Assembly: GCA_030141605.1 (NCBI GenBank)
Contig: JAQGDQ010000009.1
Span: forward strand, 1,271,001 to 1,335,000
Direction of reading: 5' to 3'
Origin: Tubiluchus corallicola
Lineage: Eukaryota > Priapulida > Priapulimorpha > Priapulimorphida > Tubiluchidae
DNA length: 64,000 bases
Shown: piece by piece, positions 27,601 through 40,200 of the stretch
How the letters are laid out: each line of letters opens with the position of its first letter
How positions within the stretch are numbered: the first letter of the stretch is position 1
Notes under the pieces: generated by a model
Seen by the model: only the letters and a program-made list of their open reading frames with translations
What the model was told of the DNA's origin: nothing
The model's database searches: none
Position numbers and translations under genes: made by a program

Positions 27601-30175
27601 TACAAGCTTATCATATGGACTTAACAAGCAAAGCATATGGATGAGCACAGCACATTTTATGTAAATAGCATGTGGAAGAACTTTTAGCTAAATCCCAAGC
27701 TGTTGAATTTAAATGCCTTTTTCAATTCATAAGTAGAATCACTTGGTATGTTTTTAATCAGCAGTTTATCAATCTGCAAAAACTGAAAATTATTATGGTT
27801 GTTTAACGATTTAAAATTATTTAACGATAAAAGTATAGTATATTAGAAACTAGGAATCAGGTTAGGTCAGTTTTCAATTTGAAAAAAATGTGACGGAAAT
27901 AATGACACCTAACTACTGAAAGAGCTTGATGATAGTAATAGTAGTAATAATAACAACTAGATGTGCGTCGAAGGTTCAGTTCAATTTCAGCATGTATGTC
28001 AAACCGGGCAAATACAGAAGCTTCTGCATTTGGCCTGAAGTTTTTTAACCTTTAGAGTTCATTATAAAAAGATGAAAATATGGTAATTACCCTCGCAAGA
28101 CTTTTATTAATGGCATTATATTCTTAATACATGTATGTGTGGATTCTCAACATTAGTTTTGTTGCAGCCACGAGAATTAAACTTAGCGACAAACAGTCTG
28201 CCTGTCTGTTTAGTTAGTAGCAGTACCACTGACACACACTGTTTCATTATCATAAAAAGACTAATACTCACAAGTGTTATATAAGCAAAAACTGATTTGA
28301 TTTGTACTGGTTTGAAATTAATCATCAGCTGCCTACTGACTCCTGAAAATGACTGACCCAGATTAATATCTTAGTTTAAAACCTGGGCCAACACCTGTTC
28401 TACATAGTATGACAATTTTTATTTACTTAGACCAGTAAAATTTCGTTACTGAGCTGAGGAAATTAAAGCAATTCCAGCATATCTTGCATAAACTGGGTAT
28501 ATGCCACAAATGTAGTGACATTTTAATTAATCAAATGGTAACTCCCATAAGTTACTGTAGAAAATGTCTAAAAAGTAAAAATCAGATTACATCAGACACA
28601 TGTGACATTGTTAACAAAATGTTCATACACAAACAAAACAGTAGGCAAAACCATTTTGAGTGAAGGTAGGTAAGACAGTCTGGTACACACACAACTGACA
28701 GACATTAATCTTTTTCAGGCAATTAATATCTGCCATGCCTTCTCATACTATTATCCTGAACACGATACTTCAAGTCATTTCAACGTCATACTAAGAGCTA
28801 AATGGGCCCCAGCATAGGTGGAGCAAATACATAAATGTTAACTGCTGTCCTAAATCTTAACAGCTTTGCCAAACGTCACAGAAATAATTATAATCTGATT
28901 GGACAGAAGATGACCAAGCCGTTTAAATTTTTATCAAATGGGCGAGACTTTGAACCCTGATTGCAGGGGGAGTAACATTAGGTAGAGCAGAAGGAAGTTT
29001 AATTTTAGAGGCATCCACTTAATCATGTGCAAGTTCTTTTCATTTGTGATTTTTTTCTCTAATAAACTATAAATTCTACTCTCTTAAAGGAAATATATAG
29101 AAAGAGTGCAGATTACTTGAATAATAGCAGACAAAATAAATTAACACACTTTATTTACTTCACAATTAATTCACGACATCGAGGAATGAGGATTTAAATA
29201 ATTGTAACACTGCAATAATCTACTACTCGCAACCCACCTCACTTTCAGCAGTGTTATCCAAAAGTGAGGTGGGCTATGTGTGCCTGTACAACTTAAACAA
29301 TAGCTCTTGCATAAATTAACATCGTTTCCAGAAGATTCGAGTTTAGGAATATAACCTTTGATTCGGTTTAGCCAATTCTTAGATGCACTTCGACTAACTA
29401 TCAGGGTTCATTTAGACTTATTTAGAACTTTGCAATCAACACACCTTGTTATGATTATATTTATTTTATGGAATGCACCAACTTCGGTAAGTTTCTCCAC
29501 AAGATAACCAATGAGATGATCAGCAAGCTGAATCTTCTTTACAACCTCAGGTGAATCAGGGCCAAATTGGTGGCCAGTATGATCTGGTTCATGAAAGTAT
29601 AAAGCACCAAAATTAATTGGCAGTGTTTTGTCAGTCAGCCAGTCAATGAGCAGGTCAACTCTTTCAAAGAAAGGCATCGAACTATTGTAATGAAGATATC
29701 GAAACGGACGAATTCCTTTAATAGGGGTTTCTGAACCAACCCAGAACACGATACCGCTTCGACGTGCTCTACAGTCTGACTCTTGCATTTTTGTTCGATT
29801 ACATATCTGATTTGTGATCCATATTGGTTCAGCACCCACATCAAACCATTCCGATTCAGTCCGTGTTTGAGAAAAAGTATCATTTAATGCAGGGTCATAA
29901 AACGAGTTCCCTACAATCCCATGACTTTCTTCGAATAACCCACTAGCCAAAGTAAAATGATTAGGAAATGTTTTTGTAGCAAAAACGTCTGTCGTCCACT
30001 TTGCTTTGACACCACCGATAATCAGTTTATCGAAATTTGGAGTATCCGTTTTGTTTAAATAGTCGTATCTGAAGCCATCGAAAGACACGATTAAAAGTAA
30101 TGGATGTGTTGATAAAGAGTTTATATAAATTATGAACTCTGACAGTATTAGAAACAACCAAGAAATTTTTTCCAT
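24688..30175 (-). CDS. ENPP4: ENPP4/5-like ectonucleotide pyrophosphatase/phosphodiesterase
   Basis: Type I membrane phosphodiesterase of the alkaline-phosphatase superfamily that hydrolyses nucleotide or dinucleotide phosphodiester bonds. Exons on the minus strand: 30175-29445, 27557-27436, 27279-27106, 26924-26790, 25183-25058 and 24866-24688. All junctions are GT-AG with matching phases, giving 488 residues (human ENPP4 453, ENPP5 477). A signal peptide occupies about residues 1-20. The two-zinc active site is complete: D33 (SFDGFRYDY), nucleophile T69 (TKTFPNHF), D198 and H202 (EPDHTGH), D245/H246 (SDHGM, formed across intron 1) and H345 (GTHGYDN). After the PDE domain come NPGPNNGS, a membrane helix ([19 protein letters not shown]) and a basic tail containing YLPL. 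It lacks the somatomedin-B and nuclease-like domains of ENPP1-3. ENPP4 versus ENPP5 cannot be separated here. Intron 4 holds two adjacent DNA transposons. Confidence 0.93.
25210..25622. mobile_element. Pogo-like element relic with ACTCAAA repeats
   Basis: Repeated TAACTCAAA words at the left (25241-25270) are mirrored at the right as a run ending TTTGAGATATGCGGAGTCCAC. This is the style of Tigger/pogo terminal repeats. The extreme left terminus is lost. It abuts the next element at its right end. Located in ENPP intron 4. Confidence 0.5.
25625..26637. mobile_element. Pogo/Tigger-like element, TAGACTCA family, copy 1
   Basis: Starts CAGTAGGCGCCGCTTAATAG and ends ATTAAGCGGCACCTACTG, bounded by TA at 25623-25624 and 26638-26639. 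Subterminal GACTCA / TTAATTG words occur on both sides. The 1,013 bp interior matches the element at 46522-47494 over long blocks, such as one around GTTAAGTACCGTTTTGTTTG. No intact transposase. Located in ENPP intron 4. Confidence 0.88.
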
Positions 30176-30940
30176 TGTGTTTGATTGCCAAACAACAGTA
30201 ACTAATAATTATGCGTCTGACGGTTTACTCATAATCTCACACTAAAATTTTGCCAAGCGCAACTTGACAATTTGTGGATACTAGGGCAACTTTCCTTTCA
30301 AGTCGTGGATAAGAGATGGTTTCATGGACATCTGATTTGCACTGATTTAGCCGTATCGGCTTCGACGTTGTACATTTCCTTTCAAGGGAAATTTTTTAAA
30401 ACATGTATACGGTCACTTTCCACAACTTCAACAATAAAACAAATGTGTTAGACTAAACTGAATTGTCTAAATTTCTATTTTTTGGAAAACGAACAGTTCA
30501 CGATAAGTAACAATCATCAAGTCTCTTTACGCTTAGAGTAAAATAAACAACTGTTAGTTAGTAGTCATAAGCACGAAAACAACAACATCAGTTTATGAAA
30601 TTTGGTGATTAAATTTATGTGGACCAAGTAGATATGACCAAATGTACGTAGAGCTTTGCAGTCATGTTATTCGTAACCACATACATCACATACTTGATGG
30701 AAGTGACTGTACTGATTAATAACTGATCAGATTATTTTATGTTTTTGAATTAATTAGTTTTGCAAGAGAATGCGCAGTTTGTAGTTATGTTATATGACGT
30801 GCTTCAAAAGAAGAAAAATTAACTGTACATGTTCTATTACGACTTTTAGAAAGAGCAAACACCATAAAGACATTGTTAGATTGAAGACAAGTTTCTTACA
30901 TTAATCATCAACTAGCCAAACCCCACAAAAAGAATTTTGT
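30176..30940. promoter_or_regulatory. Upstream region of the ENPP gene
   Basis: Sequence immediately 5' of the ENPP start codon on the minus strand. No distinct TATA or initiator could be chosen, and no repeat or gene is visible. Confidence 0.3.
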
Positions 30941-30944
30941 GCAC

Positions 30945-31590
30945 AAATCAACACACAACCCACACCACACCACTCCACCTCATCACACCACACTGCACCA
31001 CACAGTACCACCAAACCGCACCACACCACACCATACCACCTACACACCACACCACCCACACCATACCACTCCACCACATCACACCACACTGCAGCACACC
31101 ATACCACTGCACCACCCACACACCACACCACACCATAATACTCCACCACATCACACCGCACAGCACCACACCATAACACCACACTGCACCACACCACCCA
31201 CACCATACCACTCCACCACATCACACCACACCGCACCACACCATACCACTGCAGCACACTGCACCACCCACACACCACACCACCCACACCATAATACTCC
31301 ACCACATCACACCACCCTGCACCACACCATACCACTGCACCACACCACACCACACCACACCACCCACACACCACACCACCTACACCATAATACTCCACCA
31401 CATCACACCGCACTGCATCACACCATAACACCACACCGCACCACAACACCCACCCACACACCACGCCACCCACTCCATACCACACTACCCACACCACACC
31501 CCACACACCCTATCACCCCACCACATCATCCATAGCACAACACACAAAGCACACCACCACCACACCACATCAAATCCACCACCTCACATG
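30945..31590. repeat. CCACACC/CACCA-type minisatellite
   Basis: About 640 bp made almost wholly of C, A and T on the plus strand, with CCACACCA and CATACCACT words re-used in irregular higher-order blocks of roughly 100 bp. It runs into a short GATGAT tract near 31600-31620. Long open frames on both strands (His/Thr/Pro on plus, Trp/Cys/Gly/Val on minus) are by-products of composition. Confidence 0.9.
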
Positions 31591-31728
31591 GTGATCATGA
31601 TGTTGATGATGATGATGGTGGCAACGATGACAACACCTATAGCACAAGCACCAACAGCACAGCATTACAACAAAACCATTCCAAACATTTTTCACAAAGT
31701 TGAAACTATGTGCTATAATATAATAAAT

Positions 31729-32430
31729 AGTAAAGGCCCCGCAAAAGATTTTGCGTATAAATACACGTGTAATCAATAATACGCGAACATCCTACCTAGT
31801 CCACATTTATAACACAAAGCCCGTAACATCGTGCCTACTGTTTGTTTAACTAACGCAAAGCCTGTAGCTTTTTGCTGAATTAAAGTTATAAGATTATAGA
31901 CAGAGTACACTGGATGACGTCACAACAATGCCTTTGCGTCAGCTGCTTTCTAAGTGAAAATTGCCGAAAATAGAACTCCTAACTAACTCGTTGACACTCC
32001 TCTCGGTGGAGCTGCCCTAAAATATATCCCACATCATCGTGTAGCCCAGTCCTTCCTCTTTGTAAAGAGCTATATATCTCTTTCCGAGAGTCCAACCAGG
32101 CGCCGCTAGAACGTTTTTCCCGCATGCTGTTTGGTCAAAATTTCGAAAAAATCGCGAGTTGGGTCCGGGAAAACGCCCGTTGCGGGGCGCCCTGGCCCTC
32201 TCGGGAATTCTAAATATGCCTACTACAGCCACCGCTGAACGGGCTATCTATCCATACCCAGCACCCCCTCTCGGCCCGTTCCCGTTCTCTACATCTCAGC
32301 CGTATAACTTTTGCAAAAAACGGCCGAAAAAGGGCCATTTTGGGGGGGTTTTCGCCCCCCGTTCCTCCTGGTGGGCCCGATTCGAAAAATAAACCATCAA
32401 TGAGAAGACACTAGATCGAGACCTTTCGTT
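31729..32430. repeat. Unidentified interspersed repeat, copy 1
   Basis: Shares long colinear similarity with 33663-34305: AAAGGCC start, TTTTTGCTGAATTAA, a perfect TGACGTCA (31915-31922), AGCTATATATCT, CCGAGAGTCC, GCTGTTTGGTCAAAATTT, TTCGAAAAATAAACC, and GAGACCTTT near the end. GC-richer than its surroundings. Preceded by a short AATAATA tract and the minisatellite. No coding capacity or terminal repeats recognised. Confidence 0.75.
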
Positions 32431-32579
32431 TGATATATAGATCGCCGCAAATGGTGCCCTCGTCCGGGCTGTAGCCTCGAATCTTATATAAATAAATAAA
32501 TAAATAAATATATATACCAAGAATATTAATATAAGAGTATAGATTCCTTTTTTGTTGTTAACACACGTTCTTTTTGGCT

Positions 32580-32732
32580 TGTAAAGTTTAATAGAGACAA
32601 TTTGGCATGACAGGCTGGTTATGCCAAATTATCTTTATTAAACTTCACAAAATAGGTCATTCCAAGCTATTTCTGTTAAACTTTAAAGGGTAGGTTGCTC
32701 CAAACTATCTCTATTAAGCTTTACAAAAAAGG
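32580..32732. repeat. 38-bp tandem repeats with an inverted copy (hairpin)
   Basis: Three direct copies with a 38-bp period (CCAA words at 32624, 32662 and 32700; each ends in a TTAAACTT- or TTAAGCTT-type run) follow one copy in the opposite orientation (32580-32609). The inverted copy and the first direct copy (32621-32650) form a long imperfect stem with an 11-base loop. Confidence 0.8.
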
Positions 32733-33578
32733 TATGTCTTCAAAACTATTTTGTCACTGAAAATGGGACTGAATGACTACTTAATTTTAAATAGCTTTAA
32801 TAACAACAACAAAAATTAATCAACAAATGCTTCATGCCAGAAATGCGTCTTTATGATGATTTTTTTCTTTGGGAGACATAAAATTAATCATATAGAATTG
32901 CAAAATGTAAAATTAAGAAGCAGCACAAAACGATATAATTTACAATTACGTTTACTTATGTAATTCATTTAATGTAACTAAATGAAGGGGACAATGGTTA
33001 TTGGAGATAATTGTCATTATTATTAATAATCCTTGTTTGATTTACTTTTTTGAGTCTATCTCTTTATGTCTTTCTAAGCCAACCCTTAACAGTCTTATAT
33101 GTTGGGGTTGTCATGAGATTCTGAACAAATACTCAAAAATTTTGCAATGAGAATCGAAGGAGGCCTCTTTTTATTATAGATTTCTTTCCAACAAATTTAT
33201 TATTGTTGAGTATAATCAATTACAATACTCGATTTTTCTACTGCTCATTGAAGATCTCAGTCAAGTGCCAGTTGCTTTCCAGTGCCAGTCCCAGTTAAAC
33301 AGCAAAATTTCATAGTATAAATACAACAATACTATATAAAGTAGTTTTTTATTAATAACAATATATTTGCTGTTTACTATATTGTAGTCCTAGAAAATTT
33401 GCATTTTGTAGATTTTAATTTTGTTGAAGTACAGTGTTATTGTTGTAATTGTTTTTTTAATAAGAGACTTAATTGAGAGCTTTAAATTAGAGAGATAGAC
33501 TGCTATGTGCAGACAGACACAGTGAAATATACAGGAATAGACAACTATAAAATAAAAATGCTTTACTCACGCTTCCGC

Positions 33579-33589
33579 TAATAATAATG

Positions 33590-33661
<72 letters not shown>
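33579..33661. repeat. (AAT)n microsatellite
   Basis: Near-perfect run of about 27 AAT units directly abutting the second copy of the unidentified repeat. Confidence 0.97.
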
Positions 33662-33662
<1 letters not shown>

Positions 33663-33663
<1 letters not shown>

Positions 33664-34305
33664 TAGCAAAGGCCTCACAAAAAAGTTTGTATATAAATAT
33701 GCTGTGCGAACAGCTTACGTATAGTGTTCATTTGATAATCTAACGTGAAACGAACAGCAGCTTTTGCTGAATTAAGTTTATGGGCAGTGTATAATGGAAT
33801 GACGTCAGCACAATGAAAACGTCGTTGTAACTTTTAAGCGAGAGTGGCCGAAAATGGAACCTCTAGTCAAATCGTCGCCATTCCTCTTCGGGGAGGGCGT
33901 TCTAAAATGTAACCCACGCCACTATGTAGCCCTGTTTCTTCTCTTTCTAAAAAGCTATATATCTTCTTCCGAGAGTCCCACCAGGCGTCGTTAGAACGCT
34001 TTTTCTACAGGCTGTTTGGTCAAAATTTGGAGAAAATCGGGAGTTGGGGCTGGGGAAAAGGGATACCATGGCTCTAGCACGCATTCTGAATATGCCTGCT
34101 ACACCACTGTTAAACGGGCTGTGCAACCATTATCAGCACCTCCCCATGCCCATTACAGTTCTCCAGAAATAAGAGGTATAAATTAAATTTTGCAAAAAAT
34201 GGCCGAAAATTTGCAATTTTTAGAATTTTTTTGCCACACATGCATCCCGGAGGGGCTAATTCGAAAAATAAACCCAATGGTAAAGGACTAGATTGAGACC
34301 TTTGA
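33663..34305. repeat. Unidentified interspersed repeat, copy 2
   Basis: Direct-orientation, diverged copy of 31729-32430, with its own perfect TGACGTCA at 33800-33807 and the same ordered blocks. Its 5' end touches the AAT microsatellite, which suggests the microsatellite is part of, or the target of, the element. Confidence 0.75.
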
Positions 34306-37216
34306 TACACTGTAAAAATGGCACCGGTAATAATGGCATGCACAAAAATGGGACAAACGTAAAAGTGGATAAATCGCACAGATGGAAAAGTAGGCAGAAA
34401 TGACACACACAATGTTATTTTGATGCAAATGATTTCTATAATAAAACTAGAATGCCTCAGTAGGAAGCAGATCTCTGCCAAAGCCGAACAATCTTAAACT
34501 TATTCTTTTCTGATTCTTTTCATTCAAAAAAATTAACACAAACAAACATACAAAAATGTAATGTACATGTATGGGTATTATACAGATAGTTTTATAATGC
34601 GGTTTGTAGTGCGCTGAGTAAACAGCGACCACTAACTTAGCTACTAGTCGTTTACGTTTTGAAATGTACAATAAATGCAAACTGAATAAACAGCACATAA
34701 ACTTGCCTGCGCTTTCGCACTAAATTTTCAGAATAAATATGGCAGCCTTCGGTGAACCAGTTTACTGGCAAAGTTTTATATTTTCAAGACGTAAAGGGCA
34801 GTGTTGAATAATTCCCATTGACCATTATAGCTCATAACTGTAAGTGTTACCATGTGACGTGCTGTTTGCTATTATTGCGTTACTCTTGATAGTGTTTAAG
34901 ACTGATCACCTGTAGCAGTGATAAATCAGGGCTAGTGGTTAAATTTCTAATTTAACTTGAGAGATACTGGAAGCAGACTCGTTGAAATTCACTTGTTCCA
35001 ACGTGCTGAAGCTGTTTGCAGGTGCAGAACCTGCCTTTATGGCTCCATTCTGTTACTACCTCTGCTCCCAAATAAAAATTTTCTGTAACCCTTTTTTGGT
35101 TTCTAATTAAGTAATTTGTTTCATATTATTACAAAGAGTTAGCATGGATAATAAAAATGTTGGTCTATATAATACTAGTTGACAGTAATTATGGTATAAT
35201 TTAGCCAGTGACTGCATATAAATAAGTGTATTATACTATAACGAAGATTTTGCGTTTGTGTTCGTAATTTTTTATAATTTGAGTAAATCTAGATGATAAA
35301 TCGATAAATTTGGCTTGAGTTCAATGTTTAAGTGTCACAGTCTCGTAAGATTTGAAATGGAGTTTACATGTGCACCTTGCATGTCGATTATTTAAAGCTG
35401 TGCCGTCTGATATGGGACACTGTGATAGGTGTATGTTACAACTAGACCTCAACAACTTTGAAAAATGGTGTGAATCCGATGGTTATTGGACCATAAAAAA
35501 GCAAGAGCAGTCTTCTGTGTATCCATTCTAAGAGTTAAACTCCATATTATCTTAAAGATGGGCCCCTTGAGGATTAATCATCTATTAAAAATCTTGGCAT
35601 CATAATAACAAATGACTTAAAGTGGGATGTCCACACGAGTAATATTATTTCACCATCAAATCAATGCATACGTATGATTAAACATTGTGTCATATCCACC
35701 ACTTTATAAGGCCATTATTACGCCCAGTTGTTGAGCATACTTCTGTAGCTTGGTCCTATTAAAGCTTCAATAGAAAAAACACAAAACTAATGTATTCGAC
35801 TAGCTGAGGTTCTGACGATGCTGACCTTTCTACGACATCAACTCTCGAACAATCTAGAGAGACCACTGATCTCATCAATTGTTATAAGATAATCAATGGA
35901 TAATCCAGGAAGGTGCTTATTTTTCATGCTCTCTTAAACCTCCTCCAAACTATTTGCTCTTTTTTCATGACCCAATATCCGAGCCCACTTTTTTTGAATA
36001 ACACTTCATCAACCACTGAAACAAAAATATTATTACCAACGGCAATCGTTCAGTACCATCTGTCGATAGTTTTAGATAGTGTTTGAGAAGGGACCATAAC
36101 TGAGTTCAACTCTAGGGTCCCTATGACTTTGAAAGGTAAGATCAAAGGTGTGAATACATTAGGAACACTTGCAGAAATTTCCAGCATTGCTCGAAAGCTG
36201 TCAAAGAGTGATTCTGCCAACAAATCAGCTAAGGTCAAAATTGGAATACACGTCTTCAGTATGGTACCCATACATGAGCAAATCTTACACTTTGGAACAT
36301 GAGCGAGATTAGTGTATAATACCCATCGGGGCCAAACTTAAGTCAGCAATATGCAGAACAACATTTGTCCTAGTTCTCAAGTTGCAGAAGTGCCAATGAG
36401 TGAGACTGCAACCAAAACATCTAGGTGTCTGGGGGAGCGCTGTAGCCCGTAAACTGCCAGAGTGGTGTCTGAGCCCCAGTAATACAGATTCAGATAATAT
36501 AGACATGTTTTATTAATCTCTTCAAATGTACAAGTACATCAAATAAACAACTGAACACTCATATAAAATAATTCAAACAAAGTAAAATATGAATAATATC
36601 AAGAAAGTGTCAAGGGCTAGCTTGTCAAGAAACTGGACCTCGTCTAGTAGCTTGGTTTGTGGAATACATTTGTATTCGTAAGAACTTGAGTTCTGTATAT
36701 TACATCACTGACATCTAATATTGTTTGCTTCCCATGTCAAAATAAGAGTTTGTTGAAGTAGTTTTTGACCTCAGTTTTCAAAATTTAGGTGTCATAACTA
36801 GACCAACGGAAAGCAGCGTTTGACTGTACCTTGTAAATATTGTAATTCCTAACAATCGTTGTTGTTTGTTTGTTTATTTTTTATTTGTGTTTATAACAGT
36901 TTGTTAAATACTATGTAAATTTTGTATGTATTACTGTGCCAGTAATATTTTACTAATAGATTATGCTAAAAATAATAATAATATCTAATAATGTGCTTGC
37001 CCCTTTTCTGCAATTGCTGCCTTTAGCTATCTTACAGAAGAGATTTTTTCAGATTGCGTATTGACTACTGGCCCCACACTAAGTAGTAAATACCATGCTA
37101 CAGCACAGTGGTCAAAGTCCTGGTACTTCTGAAGTTATATACTTTGCATTATAAAATGAACAATATTTTGTTGCTACTAATTTTTTCATCTTTATTACCA
37201 TTTTTGTGCATTTCAG
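34306..37216. other. Region upstream of the MAP3K first recognised exon
   Basis: Contains a LINE relic (35430-35960). I see no conserved coding sequence in the rest. The 5' UTR exon(s) and promoter of the MAP3K are expected here, because the exon with the presumed start codon is preceded by a splice acceptor (AG at 37215-37216). Confidence 0.4.
35430..35960 (+). mobile_element. LINE reverse-transcriptase relic
   Basis: Plus-strand fragments in shifting frames: DLNNFEKWCESDGYW, LGIIITNDLKWDVHTSNI, RPLLRPVVEHTSVAWS, then TDLINCYKIING. This is the conserved 3' part of CR1/jockey-like ORF2. Same class as the relic at 2160-3230 but opposite strand. Stops and frameshifts throughout. Confidence 0.72.
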
Positions 37217-37223
37217 GTTCAAG

Positions 37224-40200
37224 ATGGAAGTAGTGTGTGTGATTGACATTGGGATCTTGGAGCGCAAGCTTGCATTCGAGGCAATAAAGAAAGCTTGTGC
37301 TAATGTGAATGCAAAATTGGAACATGTCACATTTGAAAAGCTAGACTTTGGAGAAACTCATGTGCTAGATTTATTTTATAATGCTGATGTGTGTATAGTA
37401 GATGTGACTATCCAGGTACAAAAAACACACTGTTTCATACTTAAAATGATAATATTAGTAAGAGAAGACCCTAATGTTTAGATTTGAAAACATTTCATTC
37501 ATACAGTTAATTAAGAACATTTTACTTTTTCACTTTTTCTCATGAAAGTTTTTCTTCGTATAATCATGGCAGTCGGTACCATTAAGAAATTATACATTTT
37601 GGTGATGACAGTTAATGTATTGTTTATAAGTTACTGTTTTCTGTGTTAGTGATCAGTAAGCACTACACTGATAAGGCATAACTAGGCATTAGTAGGCATG
37701 ACTAGTAGTAGGAGTAATTTGGCATGACCAGGCATAACTAAGCAACTTATCAGCCATTATATTTTTCAGATGCAGCAAAGTGCTCTGATCTACCAGCTTG
37801 GAGTAAGAGAGAGCTTTGGCAACCGAGATAACGTTTTGATTTATCAAGACGTAGGCAATGTGGAAACTGGCAGCATGGGCATACCTCTAAAGGTAAGGAT
37901 ATAGTTTAGAACATAATTAAATATTAAATTGGATGAGATCTTTTAAGATATTTAACAAAATACAGGTAGTCGTTGACTTGTGACCTATGCAACTTACAAC
38001 TGTTCGACTTTGTGACCTCTGAACACAGCTTCAATAATAAATTATTCAAAATGAACTATAACTTTATTTAAATCACTATTTGCTTCGATAAATTCATCTG
38101 TACCTGCTGCCATTCTTAGTGCCACGTACACAACATCTTACGGAAGGGACACACCACTTGAACAAGTGGGTATGACTTGCATCCAATTTGTCTTACGACC
38201 AGGAAGGACAGATTGTGGTCGTAAGTCGACGACTGCCTGTAATTCGTTAATTTTGTTTTGTAATCTTTACTTTATACAAAACTAAGTTCTACAAAACTGA
38301 ATTTGCTAATGTTAATTTCCTAAGTATTGCCGATGTGCTTAACGGATGAACATGTGATGTTATTTCAGATGACATTTAGTGGCTACAAGTTCATCTCATA
38401 TGTCTTGTCAGCTGACCAAAAGTCAGTTGTCGTGGGAACAAGAGATCGTAACATGTCCACTAGCGTGGTGGACCATGCGGCTGCTGAGAAAACTGCCGTG
38501 TCATTGCAATGTCGATTGAAAAAGATCCTACAGCAGGTTGAGGTGGATGCTGGGTAAAGAGCTTTAACAACTTTCAAAAATTTCATGTATCATTCATGTG
38601 AGATTTTTATAGTCTTTACATATTCATGTAAAATTTATATACGTTCCAAAAACCTTTAGTATTTCTTTATTTTTTCCAGTTCAATAATTTTATTGTGCTT
38701 ACAACACGTATTAGCGGTAATTGCAAAGAATACAGTGAATATGAAAATGGAAACATCTAATTGTTTTTCACATCATGTTTGCATTGTTAGCAGTTTTATT
38801 GAACGTGTAGGCTGCCTGTATAGCTAGGTATTTGATGGTAGCTTATCACCATTAACTTTTTGTTTCCAATTTTGAAGCTATGAAAAGTAAAATTAGGTTT
38901 AAAATTGAATTTGAAGCTTCAACGTATCAAGTTAGTTAATCAGCCACTCAGTCAGTCATTAATTATGTGTTCAGGTTCCTATTCCCAATAAAGTTGAAAT
39001 TTTTGTATGAAAAATTTTGTAACTAAGAATGTATTGAATGTATTTTCGAATACTTGCAAATTTTCCTGGCCGACATCTTATCTAAAAGTGTATTCTTGAA
39101 ATACATGTGCACAATAAGTTAAAACTGCTGTTCCATAGTAAATAAAGTTAAATCATGCTGTTCCTGAAATTTGTGTTATTACAAGTAAACTTTATCAACT
39201 TTTCTTCAAGAATGCTGAATTTTGTTTTCGGTTTTTATGTTGCTAAGTTTCAGGTGACCCTTATTATCGTCTTGGTTTTTGTAAATTTTTGTAGTTTCAT
39301 ACAGAACATGTGCAAAATTGTACTAAAAAAATTTCGACAACATGGACTTGCCATTTCCATAACTGATAGAGTAAACAAGTTGGAAATTAAGTGAATAGGT
39401 CAGCAAGTCAGTGAATTGTTGTGTGAGAGAGAGGTGGAGGAAGAAAAGAAAAAGGAAGAGTTGCAGCAAGTACTCCAAGTTTTTTTGTGCATGGAAAAAG
39501 AAAGTTTGTGTTAATAAGTTACTCATTTGGCTCTTCAGGAATAACCTGTCAGAAGCCAGCATTAGCAGCAACGAAAAACTAATATTTTAGTAAATAACTA
39601 ATATTTACATAGTAAAGCTGGAATGGAGTGAAAAGAGGCATTCATAAAATTCGTATTTATGCAAAAAAATGGCAATATGTCATCATCATTAAAATGAATC
39701 ATGTAAATTGCTACCGTTTCTCGTAGTGCTCATCAGAAGGAAAAATTTTTATCGGACCTTCGCAAAGTGAGAGAAACATATAAAGGAGAAGAGCTGAAGC
39801 AAGCATTAGCTGCAATGAAGCGTCGATTGGATGATCCTAGTCTAGTGTCAGCTGATGTGATCTTGAGCATGCTTATCAGTTATAGGGAAATTCAGGTGAA
39901 ATTATATGACTAAGCTGTTATTGTTTTTGTAAGTGCACATATTTTTGTGTTTAGGAACTTCTACAGTTACAGTTGAAGCTTAAACACCTGATGTTGTATG
40001 TTTGTTGGCATGCCAAAATTTATTTGTTTAAGTTTGAGCAACTATTGCATTAATAATATGATAATCGACTTACATTAGCTTAATTGATTATGCTTTCATT
40101 TTGTACATCAGTTGTTCATCTGTAATGTGCGCTACATCAATATCGGTTGTTTAGGATTATGACTGCATGGTAGCGCTTGTCGAACAGATAGATTCCTTGA

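Noticed and set aside
30901-31535. Histidine/threonine-rich and tryptophan/cysteine-rich proteins of about 200 residues
   Set aside because: Both strands stay open because of the CCACACC minisatellite; there is no start context, splice structure or family.
32017-32520. Open frames in the unidentified repeat
   Set aside because: Not preserved in the second copy, so unlikely to be coding.
33487-33678. Poly-isoleucine protein
   Set aside because: Translation of the AAT microsatellite.
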